DNA of 64,000 nt from Vespa crabro (Eukaryota > Arthropoda > Insecta > Hymenoptera > Vespidae), in the NCBI RefSeq assembly GCF_910589235.1, contig NC_060956.1:6603999-6667998 (forward strand), given 5' to 3'. Position numbers and translations under genes: made by a program. A model generated the notes under the pieces. It was not told the DNA's origin, did no database searches, and saw only the letters and a list, made by a program, of their open reading frames with translations. Shown in pieces: positions 62,551-64,000 of this stretch. Positions within the stretch are counted from its first letter, which is position 1, and every line of letters starts with the position of its first letter.

Positions 62551-63334
62551 AACAGGAAAAACGATTAGACACCGGGACGCTGCGATTGGCTCGAAAGAAA
62601 CCGAGTATTCCCTATTAATGTCGATACTTCGATATAATGGACAGAAGAAGAAGTTTAATTAATTAATTAATTAATATGAATTATTTTCATTTAATTTTCA
62701 TATATGATTATTATAGATAATTTTCTTCCCTTTCGTTTCGTTTCGACATTTTTCTATAAGGGAACACTCGGTACGCGTATTTCGTTAAATTGCGTATTAT
62801 TCTTCATTTAATATGACTTAAGGATGCACTTCTTTGTAAAATACAATTAATATTCCGCATCTCTACATATAGTATTATAATAATCCCCCGGAGGCTTTTT
62901 CGTCATATTATTCATCTTTTCCGCAAATTTATACAATAAAATATCACAGTTCTGTTCGTACCACGCAATAATATATTGTTTTTTCTTTTTTCTTGCTTTT
63001 TCTTTATTTTTATTTTTTCATTTTTTTTTTTTTTAACTCTCCTCACGGTCGTGTGCCTATACGAGTTCGACAATTCTTTACGACACTCTCTTTCTTCGTC
63101 CTTTTCCTATCTCTGTTTCCTTCTGTCCCCATTTTTTTTTTCTTAGTATTATTATGTTCCTTCTTGTTTCTCTTTTTGTTCTTCTTCTTGTTCTTTTTCT
63201 CTCTTTTGTTTCGTTTTTTTTTAACTATCGTAAAAATGTTCATTTCCTATCTCGAATTCTCTCGGCATACACGCACGCACTCGCGTATACACATGAATTA
63301 TCTCTTTTGCTCTCTTTCTCTCTTGCTCTCTTGC

Positions 63335-63419
63335 TCTCTCTCTCTCTCTCTCTCTCTTTCTTTCTCTCTCTCTCTCTCTCTCATTCATTTATTCGACAAC
63401 TTTCTTTCATTCTCTGTTA

Positions 63420-63459
<40 letters not shown>

Positions 63460-63460
63460 A
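63335..63460. repeat. Interrupted (CT)n block
   Basis: CT tracts at 63335-63382 and 63423-63458 with a short unique spacer. Confidence 0.9.
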
Positions 63461-64000
63461 TCTCTTTCTTTTCCTCTCACGTTCCTTTAACTTCACTTAA
63501 CAATTGTAAACCAACTTTTCCCATAGAAACATCGTCTTATAAGTGTCTAGGAAAAATTTTTTTACAAATTAACAAATTTTTATTATCAAATAAATCGCGA
63601 CAAAATTTGTGATCTCTCGTATTGTGATGGGTAATTTAGTTTGCTTGGTGCAACGAACTGATATATATATATATATACACATATATAGACACACAAACCT
63701 ACATATGGTGTGTATACACATATACCTATATATACCCAATGGACTTGCTTTTTTTTCTGCGCCGTAATATCTAATATCAAAGAAGCGTAGCTATAAAGTA
63801 AATTTTTTTTCTCGATATTTACCGCCGATAACGCATTACCCTTTTTGTTTTTATGCAAGACACGATGGACGGCATCTTTCAGCGAACGCCTGAAACGCTC
63901 AGAAATTGCTCAACGAGATTGCATTAAATGGCTTTCGCTAACAGTGTCTAAACAACAAGAAGGACAATCGTAATAGACGGTTCGAGAGTAACTTGAGAAA

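Larger units (their letters stand above)
60291..64000. other. Low-complexity region at right edge
   Basis: Mostly poly-T, CT, TA, TG and AGAC-type repeats. ORFs here are repeat-driven. Two short minus-strand segments (60292-60349 and 63852-63900) join in phase and may be terminal exons of a gene entering from the right. Confidence 0.45.

Overview
This is a eukaryotic nuclear window. It is AT-rich, has spliceosomal introns with GT/AG borders, and carries a very high load of (CT)n, (TA)n, (AAT)n and (ACT)n microsatellites. Protein content (nervy, Sec71-type BIG, VPS11, an insect-like 124-residue H2A) points to an insect. Gene compactness plus repeat style fits a hymenopteran best, but that placement is inference. 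There are no CRISPR arrays or convincing tRNA/rRNA genes, and nothing bacterial.

Layout, left to right. (1) 1-2007: three 25-bp tandem copies of a CTCF-like motif, then the intronless plus-strand gene for nucleolar protein NOP9. (2) 3472-22759: the minus-strand transcriptional corepressor nervy (MTG8/ETO family). I rebuilt it as seven coding exons whose splice phases all agree, and it runs convergently toward NOP9. (3) 22760-43680: about 21 kb with no supportable coding exon. It is probably nervy 5' introns, upstream exons and regulatory DNA, and it is dense in microsatellites, local tandem duplications, a minisatellite and a mariner-derived MITE. (4) 43681-44726: a solitary divergent H2B/H2A pair with a shared 245-bp promoter (TATA, CCAAT and E2F-like boxes). 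It has no visible histone 3' stem-loop. (5) 45569-51687: the minus-strand Arf guanine-nucleotide exchange factor BIG/Sec71 in 13 exons; the joined exons total 5,004 nt, divisible by three. (6) 52500-54009: a plus-strand two-exon gene of unknown function, divergent from Sec71. (7) 54713-59085: minus-strand VPS11 in 14 exons (3,276 nt joined), with an acidic C-terminal tail bearing NPF motifs. (8) 59086-64000: VPS11 upstream DNA, mostly low-complexity tracts, with weak hints of exons of flanking genes.

Functionally, Sec71/BIG (Arf activation at the trans-Golgi) and VPS11 (HOPS/CORVET endolysosomal tethering) are membrane-traffic housekeeping genes. NOP9 serves ribosome biogenesis, the histone pair serves chromatin, and nervy is a developmental corepressor and PKA anchor. 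They share no operon-like logic. No obviously new biological system was found. The items most worth a second look are the long foldback in a nervy intron, the repeated local duplication of intron segments, the solitary polyadenylation-type histone pair with a nearby orphan E2F/TATA promoter, the NPF tail of VPS11, and the unrecognised 479-residue protein.
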